NCBI RefSeq assembly: GCF_000144695.1
Contig: NC_014378.1
Span: 966,781-1,030,780, forward strand
Source: Acetohalobium arabaticum DSM 5501
Lineage (GTDB): Bacteria > Bacillota > Halanaerobiia > Halobacteroidales > Acetohalobiaceae
Length of the DNA: 64,000 bases
Direction of reading: 5' to 3'
How positions within the stretch are numbered: position 1 is the stretch's first letter; each line of letters opens with the position of its first letter. A program made the position numbers and the translations under genes. The notes below the pieces were generated by a model. The model ran no database searches and had not been told where the DNA came from. It saw nothing but the letters and a program-made list of their open reading frames with translations. Of the stretch, positions 44,977 through 53,688 are shown piece by piece.

Positions 44977-45080
44977 TTGGAGGAAGTTCTTTTGGTTTAT
45001 CTGCAGCTCAGGGAGTAATGGCGTATTTAGAGGAGAATAATGTAGGAGTTACAAAAGTACCTATTTATAGTAAATATTAG
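44973..45080 (+). pseudogene. Short open stretch, possible gene remnant
   Basis: Overlapping the stop of the HD gene, the frame reads LIGGSSFGLSAAQGVMAYLEE then VTKVPIYSKY to a TAG at 45078. The composition is protein-like and glycine-rich at the start, suggesting the C-terminal end of a lost gene or a tiny peptide. I do not recognise the family. Confidence 0.35.
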
Positions 45081-45098
45081 ATTTCTTTATAGTGAATA

Positions 45099-45134
45099 TT
45101 AAACCTTCACCTGTAATTACAGGTGAAGGTTTAA
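45099..45134. terminator. Palindromic bidirectional terminator
   Basis: TTAAACCTTCACCTGTAA pairs exactly with its complement; T-rich flanks exist on both sides. It ends the lacI-type gene on the minus strand and the HD gene on the plus strand. Confidence 0.85.
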
Positions 45135-45159
45135 TTTATTTTAATAATAGCTTTGAAAG

Positions 45160-46173
45160 TCAGTTAGATTTTTTTGTTGTTTCTCTAATTATTAATTTTG
45201 GTTTTAAGATGGATTGAACAGGAGAAGTAGATTTTTTTTCTAAAATTTCTGTTATTAATAATTTTGCAGTTTTTTGTGCCATGATTCTTGGCTTGACAGA
45301 AACAGTTGTTAATTGAATTCTAGCATGGGAAGATAGATGAATATTATCATAACCTATGATTGATATATCTTCTGGTATCTTAAGACCAAATTCTAGACAG
45401 CAGTCGAGAGCAGCTAAAGCCATTAAATCATTAGCAGCTATAATGGCTGATGGACGTTGGTCTAAATTAATCAATTTTTTGGTTGCTTTCCAGGCTTGTT
45501 CTTCAGAAAAGGCTCCATCTTTAATAAGTTGTGGCCTTGTATCTAAACCAAAGTGTTCGCGAACTTCTAGAAATCCTTGCAAACGGCTGATACTAGTAGA
45601 GAATTGATGGGGACCAGAAATATACCCAATAGAACTATGGCCTAGATTAACAAGATATTCAACGGCATCATAGATACCTTGTTTATCATCGGTAACTACA
45701 AAATTTGAGTCTTCTGACATTAATCGACGGTGATAAGTAATATATGGTAAATCCTTGGAGTCTAGTTTTGAAAGACAATTTTCTTCAGTTCTAACTGATC
45801 CAAAGATGATACCATCAATCTGTTTTTGTAATAGAATATTAATATATTCTTCTCCTTGCTGTAGTCCTGATTGATTATCTGTAGTATAGATCATTGTTGA
45901 AAATCCATATTGTCGTGCTGTATCTACAATAATCTGTGATGTTTCAGCATAAAAGGGATTAGTTAATTCAGGTATAACTAAACCGATAGTATCTGTCTTT
46001 TTTGTAATCATGCTTCGGGCAATATTATCTGGTTTATAATCGAGACGATCTATAACTTCTAATACTTTCTTTCTTGTATCTTCACTAACATATTTTTTAT
46101 TATTTATGACTCTAGAAACAGTTGCCACTGAAACCTCAGCTATTCTAGCTATATCTTTAATAGTAACCTTCAT
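45160..46173 (-). CDS. LacI/GalR-family transcriptional regulator
   Basis: This 337-aa regulator has the N-terminal LacI HTH and hinge (VTIKDIARIAEVSVATVSRVINNKKYVSEDTR, then a hinge ending IARSM) and a periplasmic-binding-protein-like effector domain (TIGLVIPELTNPFYAE, GIIFGS, AIIAANDLMALAAL, ISIIGYDNI). AGGAGGAATAATT precedes the ATG. It is divergent from the cupin gene, and three TGTAAACGATTACA-type palindromes downstream are textbook LacI-family operators, so it probably controls the cluster at 46376-61591. The inducer is likely a sugar, polyol or their acid. Confidence 0.93.
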   Translation of the reverse strand: MKVTIKDIARIAEVSVATVSRVINNKKYVSEDTRKKVLEVIDRLDYKPDNIARSMITKKTDTIGLVIPELTNPFYAETSQIIVDTARQYGFSTMIYTTDNQSGLQQGEEYINILLQKQIDGIIFGSVRTEENCLSKLDSKDLPYITYHRRLMSEDSNFVVTDDKQGIYDAVEYLVNLGHSSIGYISGPHQFSTSISRLQGFLEVREHFGLDTRPQLIKDGAFSEEQAWKATKKLINLDQRPSAIIAANDLMALAALDCCLEFGLKIPEDISIIGYDNIHLSSHARIQLTTVSVKPRIMAQKTAKLLITEILEKKSTSPVQSILKPKLIIRETTKKSN

Positions 46174-46375
46174 AATTATTCCTCCTAGATTCCGACGATG
46201 AATTTACTAAATTAAGGAGGGGATAGAAAATAAATTACAATATCTATTATACTATAAAATAATCAAAAATCCAATAGATAAAGTGTAAAGATAATAAATT
46301 ATTAGTTATTAATAGGTAATAGAGTACTAATTTAACAAGAGTTGGGACTAATAATATAGCAATTAAACAAATTAT

Positions 46376-46430
46376 TTGACAATTTATAATAGTTATGCTA
46401 TTATATAAATAAGTTCTGTAAACGATTACA
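46376..46430 (+). promoter_or_regulatory. Promoter plus LacI-type operator, copy 1
   Basis: TTGACA (46376-46381), a 17-base spacer and TATTAT (46399-46404) form a near-consensus promoter. The palindrome TGTAAACGATTACA (46417-46430) lies just after the expected start point, where bound repressor would block transcription of the first cupin gene. The gap from 46174 to here is otherwise AT-rich. Confidence 0.85.
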
Positions 46431-46482
46431 TAAAAATATTCCAGAGGCGATGGAGATTATTTTAATCATTGGAGGGATGATT

Positions 46483-46875
46483 ATGGTAATTAATATTAAG
46501 GATGTACCGGGAGTTAAGGTTCCTGCACCAAATAATCGAGTGTTAAAGACATTGATGTGTCCGGAGTTAGACAATTGTGATGAGCATACGATTTTAATTT
46601 CAATTATTGAGTCTGATTCTTCAACGGGAGTACATACTCATGAGGCAGCAGAATATATGTACGTAGCGACAGGCCGCGGTGAGGCAGTGACAATTGAAGA
46701 TGGCGAAGAGATAGTTGAGCCAATAGAGCCTGATTGTTTAATCTATGCTCCCGAAGGTGTAGAACATGACGTACGTAACTTAGGTGATGAAACTTTGAAG
46801 TTGTTCTGTGTCTATACGCCGGCAATTGAACCTCAAGGTAAGTTTCTAGAATCAATTGAGATTCAGAAGAGATAA
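46483..46875 (+). CDS. Small cupin protein 1 (KdgF-like size)
   Basis: This 130-aa single cupin has a complete metal site: His51, His53, Glu57 (GVHTHEAAEYMYVATGRG) and His95 (PEGVEHDVRN). It is of the size of sugar-acid-ring-opening or isomerising cupins such as KdgF, but the activity is not known. The ATG at 46483 is preferred over an ATG at 46450 because GGAGGG lies 6 bases upstream. A nearly identical copy lies at 49351. It is directly controlled by the promoter/operator at 46376-46430. Confidence 0.85.
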   Translation: MVINIKDVPGVKVPAPNNRVLKTLMCPELDNCDEHTILISIIESDSSTGVHTHEAAEYMYVATGRGEAVTIEDGEEIVEPIEPDCLIYAPEGVEHDVRNLGDETLKLFCVYTPAIEPQGKFLESIEIQKR

Positions 46876-46938
46876 TTTTTATAAAAATTAGTTATTTAAA
46901 TTAATCACATAAATAAGAAGATGCTCCAACTTATAAGT

Positions 46939-47040
46939 AGGAGGTGGTTATGATAATTAATATTAAAAAACATATTAGAAGTTAAGATTTTATATTGAGT
47001 AGTAGATTATTGGCTGAGGAAATAAAAGCTAAAAATTATT
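46939..47040 (+). pseudogene. Decayed copy of the cupin gene start
   Basis: GGAGGTGGTTATGATAATTA followed by ATATTAAAAAACAT resembles the ribosome binding site and first codons of the cupin genes (MVINIKD becomes MIINIKK), but it breaks after nine codons at a TAA. It probably is the relic of another duplication. Confidence 0.45.
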
Positions 47041-47097
47041 TTTGATTTTATGAAATGTTTGATGTTTTTTATAAAATATGAAATTAGGAGGTAAATA

Positions 47098-47331
47098 ATG
47101 AATAAAAATAATTACAGAAAAATTATTGGGATATTGATGGTTATGTGCCTTATCATGATGTGTCCACCTTTTTATAATTTGGCTAATAAGCCTGTATTAT
47201 TATTGGGGATACCTGTATTTATCCTTTGGAATTTATTTTTTGGAACAGTACTGACATGTCTTTTGGTTGTTTTATTTAAATTAGATGACAAATATGAAAA
47301 TTATGAAAATAAGGAGGATAAAAAAATATGA
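47098..47331 (+). CDS. Small membrane protein (DUF3311-like), symporter partner
   Basis: This 77-aa protein has two hydrophobic segments (IIGILMVMCLIMMCPPFYNLA and LLGIPVFILWNLFFGTVLTCLLVVL) followed by a charged cytoplasmic tail. Such DUF3311-type proteins are encoded directly before SSS-family symporters and are thought to help them. The stop overlaps the symporter start (ATGA), a sign of coupled translation. GGAGGTAAATA precedes its ATG. The gene is AT-rich compared with the enzymes downstream. Confidence 0.78.
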   Translation: MNKNNYRKIIGILMVMCLIMMCPPFYNLANKPVLLLGIPVFILWNLFFGTVLTCLLVVLFKLDDKYENYENKEDKKI

Positions 47332-48998
47332 TTGATACATCTCTAATTTCTGGTAGTTTTTCTGGAATTCCTTTTGTTATGATGGGGATATATATTGTTG
47401 CAGTGGTATATCTTTCAGTTAAGGCAATTGCTGCTAAAAAAATTGAAGATGTTGAAGTTACATTTGAAGAACATTATACTGCAAATAAAACAATGCCTGG
47501 TTTTATAGTAGCGCTTTTAATATTAGTTACATTTTATTCTGGATCAACTTTTACTGGTAAAGTTGGATTTGTTGTTAAGCATGGGGTAGCAGGAGGGATG
47601 TTTTATATAGCTGCTTGTGTAGGAGCTGGTATTGCACTTTACTTTTTAGCTGAAAAAATATGGCCATTAGCTAAAAAATATAGATTATCAACTTTAGCAG
47701 ATTTAATGGAATTAAGATATCAGAGTAAAAAAATCAAGGTTATGATTGCAGCGGTAGTTATTGCATTTAGTTTAATATGGCTTATACTTGAAATGTTAAC
47801 TTTAGGATATATATTTAGTTTGATATCTGGTGGAGTAATTTCTAAAACAGTTGGTTCGTTTATAGGAATGACTCTAATAGTAACTTATGTTATGTTTGGT
47901 GGAGTCAGATCTGTTGCTTCAGTAGATAGTTTTTCAGCATTGGTTATGTTATTTGGTTCTATAACTTCAATGATTTTCTTGATAATTAAATTTTATGACG
48001 GTAACATATTTTATATGTTTAATGTGATTCATGAAACTGCTCCTCAAGCTCTCACTGTTCCATTATCAGGTGAAGTTGCATGGCAAGTTTATATAAGTTA
48101 TATATTTTTAACTTTATTCACCTTGATGCTATATCCAGCAAATTATATGGAAATATGTTTGGGTGAAAGTTTAAGAGAAGTAAGAAAATCAGCTATTGCA
48201 ACTGCTTTTTCAGGCTTGTGGAATATAGTTTTCATTCTTATATCTTTAGCAGGTATAGGACTTGTTGGACTTTCGGGATTAGGGTTTGAACAGTTTGCAG
48301 ATCCGCAGTCTGCATTATTAGAAATGGCACAATTAACAGGTAGCAGTGTGTTCTTTGGACTTGTAACTACTTTTATGTTTGCGGCCGCTTTAGGAACCGT
48401 AGATAGTACGTTGATGTCTTTGTCCGGGGTGATATCGAATGATATTATTACAGCTTTTAGAAGAATAAAAAATAATGAGAAATGTATAGGTTCATCTAAA
48501 GATAAAGATAGTATCGATAAGCGCGTAACAGTAAATGCAAAAAAAGAAGTTAGAATTGCACGTATAAGTGCCTTAGTATTATCGCTTTTAGCCTTCGCTT
48601 TAGGAACACAAAAACTACCAATGATGTTAATAATGGTAGCTTATGCAGGAGAAGGTATAATGCAATTAATACCTTTGGTATTAGGTGGCTTGTATTGGAA
48701 AAAATCAACTCCTCAAGGTGCTTATGCAGGTACGATTGTAGGTTTAATTTCATTTTTAGTCTTTAAGAATATAGGTTTTGAGCCTTTTGGTGGACTTATG
48801 TCAGGATTTCCTGCTTTAGCTCTTAACAGTATAGTATTTGTTGTTGTATCAAAATTAACAGCAGATAAATATTATTCTAATTATTTGAAGAAATATAATC
48901 ATGTATTTGAAGATTTCTTTGTTAAAGGTAAAGTTTTGAAAGATTTAAATAATGATGAAATTGATGAAGTTGGAAACGATACACCAGCAAAAGTTTAA
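47328..48998 (+). CDS. SSS-family sodium:solute symporter
   Basis: This 556-aa protein has about 13 membrane segments and the SSS family features: FVVALLILVTFYSGSTFTGK-like early helices, KYRLSTLADLMELRYQSK and a GAALGTVDSTLMSLSGVIS-type sodium-site segment (FAAALGTVDSTLMSLSG). Members import sugars, polyols, amino acids or organic acids with sodium, which suits a halophile. It starts by the ATGA overlap with the small partner, with AAGGAGG upstream. It belongs to the LacI-controlled cluster, so it probably imports that pathway's substrate. Confidence 0.9.
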   Translation: MIDTSLISGSFSGIPFVMMGIYIVAVVYLSVKAIAAKKIEDVEVTFEEHYTANKTMPGFIVALLILVTFYSGSTFTGKVGFVVKHGVAGGMFYIAACVGAGIALYFLAEKIWPLAKKYRLSTLADLMELRYQSKKIKVMIAAVVIAFSLIWLILEMLTLGYIFSLISGGVISKTVGSFIGMTLIVTYVMFGGVRSVASVDSFSALVMLFGSITSMIFLIIKFYDGNIFYMFNVIHETAPQALTVPLSGEVAWQVYISYIFLTLFTLMLYPANYMEICLGESLREVRKSAIATAFSGLWNIVFILISLAGIGLVGLSGLGFEQFADPQSALLEMAQLTGSSVFFGLVTTFMFAAALGTVDSTLMSLSGVISNDIITAFRRIKNNEKCIGSSKDKDSIDKRVTVNAKKEVRIARISALVLSLLAFALGTQKLPMMLIMVAYAGEGIMQLIPLVLGGLYWKKSTPQGAYAGTIVGLISFLVFKNIGFEPFGGLMSGFPALALNSIVFVVVSKLTADKYYSNYLKKYNHVFEDFFVKGKVLKDLNNDEIDEVGNDTPAKV

Positions 48999-49044
48999 AT
49001 AGTTTGAATAGATCCATTATTTATTCGAGAATCAATAAAATCAT

Positions 49045-49099
49045 TTGACAGTTTATAATAATTATGCTATTATTTACTTAAGTTCTGTAATCGTTTACA
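49045..49099 (+). promoter_or_regulatory. Promoter plus LacI-type operator, orphan copy 2
   Basis: TTGACA (49045-49050), 17 bases, TATTAT (49068-49073), then TGTAATCGTTTACA (49086-49099). The layout is the same as copies 1 and 3, but it is followed by a decayed cupin start rather than an intact gene. Confidence 0.8.
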
Positions 49100-49230
49100 G
49101 AAAAATAATAATGGGCAATGAAGAATAATTTAATTATGGAAGAATGAATATAGTAACTAATTTCAAGGATATACTAAGAGTTAAGGTTTTAGCATCGAAT
49201 AATTGGGTGTTGAAGATAGTAAAGTAGTAA
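49100..49230 (+). pseudogene. Decayed third copy of the cupin gene
   Basis: Aligned with the leader and first 30 codons of the intact cupins, this stretch keeps TAATTTCAAGGATAT (for TAATATTAAGGATGT), AGAGTTAAGGTTTTAGCA (for GGAGTTAAGGTTCCTGCA) and AATTGGGTGTTGAAGA, but has stops and no start. The remaining three quarters of the gene are absent. Confidence 0.6.
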
Positions 49231-49243
49231 ATTATAAACTTCT

Positions 49244-49298
49244 TTGACAATTTATAATGATTGTGATATTATTTGTATAAGTTCTGTAAACGATTACA
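49244..49298 (+). promoter_or_regulatory. Promoter plus LacI-type operator, copy 3
   Basis: TTGACA (49244-49249), 17 bases, TATTAT (49267-49272), operator TGTAAACGATTACA (49285-49298). It drives the second cupin gene and probably the whole downstream enzyme operon. Confidence 0.85.
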
Positions 49299-49350
49299 GA
49301 AAAATATTCCAGAGGCGATGGAGATTATTTTAATCATTGGAGGGATGATC

Positions 49351-49743
49351 ATGGTAATTAATATTAAGGATGTACCGGGAGTTAAGGTTCCTGCACCAAA
49401 TAATCGAGTGTTAAAGACATTGATGTGTCCGGAGTTAGACAATTGTGATGAGCATACGATTTTAATTTCAATTATTGAGTCTGATTCTTCAACGGGAGTA
49501 CATACTCATGAGGCAGCAGAATATATGTACGTAGCAACAGGCCGCGGTGAGGCAGTGACAATTGAAGATGGCGAAGAGGTAGTTGAGCCAATAGAGCCTG
49601 ATTGTTTAATCTATGCTCCCGAAGGTGTAGAACATGACGTACGTAACTTAGGTGATGAAACTTTGAAGTTATTCTGTGTCTATACACCAGCAATTGAAGC
49701 TGAAGGTAAATTTTTAGAATCTATTGAGATTCAGAAGAAATAA
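49351..49743 (+). CDS. Small cupin protein 2
   Basis: This 130-aa protein differs from the cupin at 46483 at only a few residues (for example EEVVEP for EEIVEP, IEAEGKF for IEPQGKF and the last residue), and the nucleotide sequences including the leader are nearly identical, so the duplication is recent. The metal ligands His51, His53, Glu57 and His95 are kept. The ATG at 49351 follows GGAGGGATGATC. It heads the enzyme run that starts with the HpcH/HpaI aldolase 29 bases later. Confidence 0.87.
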   Translation: MVINIKDVPGVKVPAPNNRVLKTLMCPELDNCDEHTILISIIESDSSTGVHTHEAAEYMYVATGRGEAVTIEDGEEVVEPIEPDCLIYAPEGVEHDVRNLGDETLKLFCVYTPAIEAEGKFLESIEIQKK

Positions 49744-49772
49744 ATAATTAAAAATGATAGGAGGCTTAGATT

Positions 49773-50546
49773 ATGATTAGAAAAAATGAAGTAAAGCAGA
49801 AGTTAAAGAATGGTGAACCAGTTGTTGGGACTTTTGTTAAGATGAATGACCCTGCTTCAGTAGAGATTTTAGGTCTGGCTGGATTTGATTTTTTTGTAGC
49901 TGATAATGAACATATTTCTAGAGATAAAGAGACAATGGTCAATATGATTCGAGCAGCAGAAATAACAGATATAGCTCCTATTATTAGGGTAAGAGAGAAT
50001 AGCTTTATCGAAGTATTACAGGCTCTAGATGCCGGAGCTTTAGGAGTGCAGGTGCCTAATGTAGATACTAAAGAAGGAATTGAGGAAGTAATTAGAAGTG
50101 CCAAGTATGCACCGGAAGGTCAGCGCGGCTTCTCTCCTGGTAATCGGTCTGCCGGTTATGGAACAATGGATAAGCAGGAATTTGTTAAACAGGCTAATGA
50201 AGATACATTAGTTGTGATGCATTGTGAAACAGAGACTTCAATGAATAATTTAGATGAGATCTTACTTGAAGATGAATTAGATGTAGTCTTTATTGGGCCG
50301 ATGGATTTATCCCAATCTTTAGGAATTATCGGTCAGGGAGATCATCCAAAGTTAAAAGAGAGTGTAGATACAATTGTTGATAAAGTGTTGGATGCCGGTA
50401 AGGATGTAGGGATGGTAGCCTCTAATCCTGCTCAGGCTAAAGAGTTGATAGATCGAGGAGTAAATTACGTTATGATCAGTACCGACCATGGTATGCTTGG
50501 TTCAAGTGCAAGAGAATTTGTAGCAGAGATGAAGGAAGACGAATAG
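49773..50546 (+). CDS. HpcH/HpaI-family aldolase
   Basis: This 257-aa class II, metal-dependent aldolase cleaves 2-keto-3-deoxy acids to pyruvate plus an aldehyde. Family blocks are GTFVKMNDPASVEILGLAGFDFFVADNEH, RAAEITDIAPIIRVR, LDAGALGVQVPNVDTKE, the substrate-loop GFSPGNRSAGYG and VFIGPMDLSQSLG with its metal-binding Asp. The sugar-acid chain length cannot be read. AGGAGG precedes the ATG. The pathway context (2-hydroxyacid dehydrogenase, aldehyde oxidoreductase, malic enzyme) fits C3 products. Confidence 0.92.
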   Translation: MIRKNEVKQKLKNGEPVVGTFVKMNDPASVEILGLAGFDFFVADNEHISRDKETMVNMIRAAEITDIAPIIRVRENSFIEVLQALDAGALGVQVPNVDTKEGIEEVIRSAKYAPEGQRGFSPGNRSAGYGTMDKQEFVKQANEDTLVVMHCETETSMNNLDEILLEDELDVVFIGPMDLSQSLGIIGQGDHPKLKESVDTIVDKVLDAGKDVGMVASNPAQAKELIDRGVNYVMISTDHGMLGSSAREFVAEMKEDE

Positions 50547-50580
50547 AGTAAGCAGAATTAAAAAGAAGGAGGCTAAAGAC

Positions 50581-51537
50581 ATGAAAAAGGTTCTATTAAC
50601 TGAACCGATTCATGAAGAAGGTGTTAAGCTATTAGAAGAAGTAGCTGAAGTAGTTCAGGCTTCAGATTATAAAATAGATACTTTAGTTGAAGAGGCTGCT
50701 GACTGTCATGGGATTATTATCCGTAAGGCTGAGATACCTACGGAAGTAATCAAGAATGCTCCACAGTTAGAAGTAGTTGCTAAACACGGTGTTGGTGTCG
50801 ATAATATCGATATTGAAACAGCAACTAAGGAAGGAGTAGTGGTAGTTAATGCTCCTGAATCCAACATCTATTCTGTAGCTGAACATACTTTAACAATGAT
50901 TTTAACTATAGCCAAAAACTTTGTAGTGATGGATAAAGAGGTTAGAGAAGGTAGATTTCATTCTAGAGATAAGATAATCGGTACCGAGCTCAAGGGTAAG
51001 ACAGCCGGAATTATCGGAATGGGCACTATTGGTCTAATTTTAACCGATATGCTGCAGGCCATGGATGTAGAAGTTATTGCTTATGATCCTTATGCTGATC
51101 CAGTCCAGGCTGAAGAGGCAGGAATTGAACTAGTCGATGAGCTAGATGATATTTATGCCAGAGCAGATATCGTTTCACTTCATCTGCCTTTGAATGATGA
51201 AACAGAAGGAATGATTGATGAAGATGCCTTTGCCAAGATGAAAGAGAGTGCTTTCTTTATCAATGCTGCCCGAGGTGCTATTGCTGATGAAGAAGCTTTA
51301 TATGAAGCATTAAAGACTGGAGAGATTAAGGGAGCAGCCCTTGATGTCTATACTAATAATCCACCATCATCGGATAATCCGCTATTCGAGTTGGATAATG
51401 TTGTCTGTTCTCCTCATAATGCAGCTTTAACAGAAGAATCAAAGATTAAGATGGCAACCCATGCTGCTCAGGGAGTAATAGATTGCTTTAAGGGTGAAGA
51501 ACCAGAATATCTAATCAATCCGGAAGTTTTAAAATAA
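50581..51537 (+). CDS. D-isomer 2-hydroxyacid dehydrogenase
   Basis: This 318-aa NAD(P)-dependent dehydrogenase belongs to the phosphoglycerate/glycerate dehydrogenase family. The Rossmann motif is GKTAGIIGMGTIGLILTDML; the catalytic Arg/Glu/His are in NAARGAIADEEAL, LDVYTNNPPSSDNPL and VCSPHNAALTEES. There is no C-terminal ACT domain, so it is not the usual SerA. It likely reduces or oxidises a 2-oxo/2-hydroxy acid made by the aldolase 35 bases upstream. AAGGAGG precedes the ATG. Confidence 0.92.
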   Translation: MKKVLLTEPIHEEGVKLLEEVAEVVQASDYKIDTLVEEAADCHGIIIRKAEIPTEVIKNAPQLEVVAKHGVGVDNIDIETATKEGVVVVNAPESNIYSVAEHTLTMILTIAKNFVVMDKEVREGRFHSRDKIIGTELKGKTAGIIGMGTIGLILTDMLQAMDVEVIAYDPYADPVQAEEAGIELVDELDDIYARADIVSLHLPLNDETEGMIDEDAFAKMKESAFFINAARGAIADEEALYEALKTGEIKGAALDVYTNNPPSSDNPLFELDNVVCSPHNAALTEESKIKMATHAAQGVIDCFKGEEPEYLINPEVLK

Positions 51538-51561
51538 ACAGTAAGCAAAGGAGGTGGTAGA

Positions 51562-52731
51562 ATGTCTGAACTTACTTCTCGAGAAAGAATTATCAAAGCT
51601 TTAGAACATCAAGAAACTGATAGGATTCCTATTGATATCGGGGGTATCTATAACTTAACTACCCTCCACCGCGATGCTTATATTAACTTAATGGATTATT
51701 TGGGGTATGATTGTGATGAAGATGAAGCAGAAATTGCTTACTTTAATTCTCAATCCGTTTTAATAGATGAAGAGATTCGGCAGCGTTTTAAATCAGATTG
51801 CTATCCTTTATATACTTCGGGACCTGGTGACTGGGAATTAGAGATTCATGAGGATGAAGATGGCAGAAAGTGGTACAAAGATGAGTTTGGAATCAAATGG
51901 CAGACATCAGGACTTTATTATGATCCGGTAGGCAATCCGCTAAAAGACTGTACAGTAGAAGATATTGAAAATTATCCTTGGCCCGACCCTAAAGATCCTA
52001 GCCGAATTGCTGGTCTGAAGAAGGAAGCTAAGCGGATTTATGAAGAGACAGATTACTGTTTAGTTTTAAGCGGTCCATTAGGGGGCGGAATTTATGTGCC
52101 CTGTACCTGGTTTATAGGTTATCAGGAATTCTTTATGAAGTTAGTGATGGAACCGGAGATAGTTGAAGCGCTACTGGAGAAAATAGTAGACTTTCACCTT
52201 GGTTGGTGGGAGATGGTATTAGAAGAGATTGGAGAGTATCTGCAGGTGGTTGTATTATCTGATGATCTGGGAACTCAGGAAGCGCCATTGATGAGGCCTT
52301 CAATGTATCGTGAACAGATTAAGCCGGCACAAGAAAAGGTTGTATCCTTTATTAAGTCTAAAGCTGACGTCAAAGTTGTTTATCACTGTGATGGTGCTGT
52401 ATCTGAATTTATACCTGATATGATAGATATTGGTTTTGATGCTTTAAATCCAGTTCAAGTTTCAGCTGAGGGAATGGGAGATACTGCTCGTCTAAAAGAA
52501 GAATTTGGCGATGAGATAAGTTTCTGGGGGGCTACCTGCGATAGTCAGAATACATTATCCAAAGGGACTCCAGAAGAGATTCGACAGGAGGTTAAGCAGC
52601 GGGTTAATGACTTAGCTGCTGGCGGCGGCTTGGTTTTAGCTTCAATCCATAATATTCAGAAGGATGTACCGCCGGAGAATATAGTTGCCTTTTATGATGC
52701 TCTATATGAATCTGCCTGTGATGCTTATTAA
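51562..52731 (+). CDS. UroD-family methyltransferase (corrinoid-linked type)
   Basis: This 389-aa protein belongs to the uroporphyrinogen decarboxylase family but lacks the haem-pathway setting. It has the conserved start TSRERIIKALEHQETDRIPID, LSGPLGGGIYVPCTWFIGYQEFFMKL, VVLSDDLGTQEAPLMRPSMYREQIKP, VVYHCDGAVSEFIPDMIDIGFDALNPVQ (His and Cys available for zinc) and FWGATCDSQNTLSKGTPEEIRQEV. In anaerobes such proteins move methyl groups between O- or N-methyl substrates and corrinoid proteins. A corrinoid protein and methyl-THF transferase are in the same cluster. AAAGGAGGTGG precedes the ATG. Confidence 0.88.
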   Translation: MSELTSRERIIKALEHQETDRIPIDIGGIYNLTTLHRDAYINLMDYLGYDCDEDEAEIAYFNSQSVLIDEEIRQRFKSDCYPLYTSGPGDWELEIHEDEDGRKWYKDEFGIKWQTSGLYYDPVGNPLKDCTVEDIENYPWPDPKDPSRIAGLKKEAKRIYEETDYCLVLSGPLGGGIYVPCTWFIGYQEFFMKLVMEPEIVEALLEKIVDFHLGWWEMVLEEIGEYLQVVVLSDDLGTQEAPLMRPSMYREQIKPAQEKVVSFIKSKADVKVVYHCDGAVSEFIPDMIDIGFDALNPVQVSAEGMGDTARLKEEFGDEISFWGATCDSQNTLSKGTPEEIRQEVKQRVNDLAAGGGLVLASIHNIQKDVPPENIVAFYDALYESACDAY

Positions 52732-52757
52732 GAATGGTAAAGAAAGGAGTCTTTAAG

Positions 52758-53630
52758 ATGAGTAATTTATATAGGTTTGAAGATGAAGAAGGCTATCAGA
52801 ATATAATTACTGAAGATAATTCTGATATGAAGTATCTAAATTTTGACCGTATTTTACTGGAAGCTGGAGATAGATTAGAACATAAGGTAGAAGATAGAGA
52901 ATTGGCTATTGTATTACAGGATGGAGACTTTACAGCTACAGTTGAGTGTGAAAATAGTACCGGTCTTGAAGAAGTTAAAGGGGTACGGTATGATGTTTTT
53001 GACCAGCTTCCAACAGCTATTTATATTCCTCCTAAAAGTAGTTTTAAATTAGAAACTGAAACGGGAATGGAGGCTAGAGTTTATGCTGCCCCCTGTAATG
53101 AAGGTGGAGCTGCTCATTTTGTAAAGCCGGAAGACCTTACTGAAACCATGAGTGGAGCTAAAAATTGGCGCCGCAGCGTTCGGGTTATTTTTGGACCTGA
53201 ATCAGATATAACTCAGAAATTGATAGTTGGCGAATCAGTTTCAAATCCTGGTAGCTGGATTGGATTTCCTGCTCACAAGCATGATACTGAGAGTGATGAT
53301 GAGTATCCGCTGGAAGAGATCTTCTCCTTCAAATTACAAGGGGCACATGGTGCTTTTGCAGTCCATCATACCTTTAATTACGAGGAGGGCTGGGATGAAA
53401 GTCATATTATAGATGATGAAAATTGTGCGGTAGCTATTCCTAAAGGCTATCATACTTCTCAGGCAGCACCTGGATGCCGTTATTATCTTCTCTGGGGATT
53501 GGCCGGTAAAGAAAAAGTATATAAATTAACTTTTGATCCTAGATTTAAATGGTTACAGGATGCCGAAACTCTATTTGAAGAAAGCGTTGGCCGAGAATTA
53601 ACTGATGTAATGGTAGGTAAGGTTAAGTAA
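52758..53630 (+). CDS. IolB-like (5-deoxy-glucuronate isomerase family) protein
   Basis: This 290-aa bicupin matches the IolB/KduI family. Residues about 130-260 contain RRSVRVIFGPESDITQKLIVGES, SWIGFPAHKHD, PLEEIFSFKLQG and AIPKGYHTSQAAPGCRYYLLWGLAG, which carry the metal-binding His and Glu residues. IolB converts 5-deoxy-glucuronate to 2-deoxy-5-keto-gluconate in inositol breakdown; here other iol genes of the classical path are missing, so the substrate may differ. The ATG at 52758 is chosen for AAAGGAG; an in-frame GTG-type start at 52734 is less likely. It follows the UroD-family gene by 26 bases. Confidence 0.85.
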   Translation: MSNLYRFEDEEGYQNIITEDNSDMKYLNFDRILLEAGDRLEHKVEDRELAIVLQDGDFTATVECENSTGLEEVKGVRYDVFDQLPTAIYIPPKSSFKLETETGMEARVYAAPCNEGGAAHFVKPEDLTETMSGAKNWRRSVRVIFGPESDITQKLIVGESVSNPGSWIGFPAHKHDTESDDEYPLEEIFSFKLQGAHGAFAVHHTFNYEEGWDESHIIDDENCAVAIPKGYHTSQAAPGCRYYLLWGLAGKEKVYKLTFDPRFKWLQDAETLFEESVGRELTDVMVGKVK

Positions 53631-53688
53631 TTAGACTTAATATTTATAATATTCTTAATGTTTAAATTAAAAATAGGGAGTGTTAATT

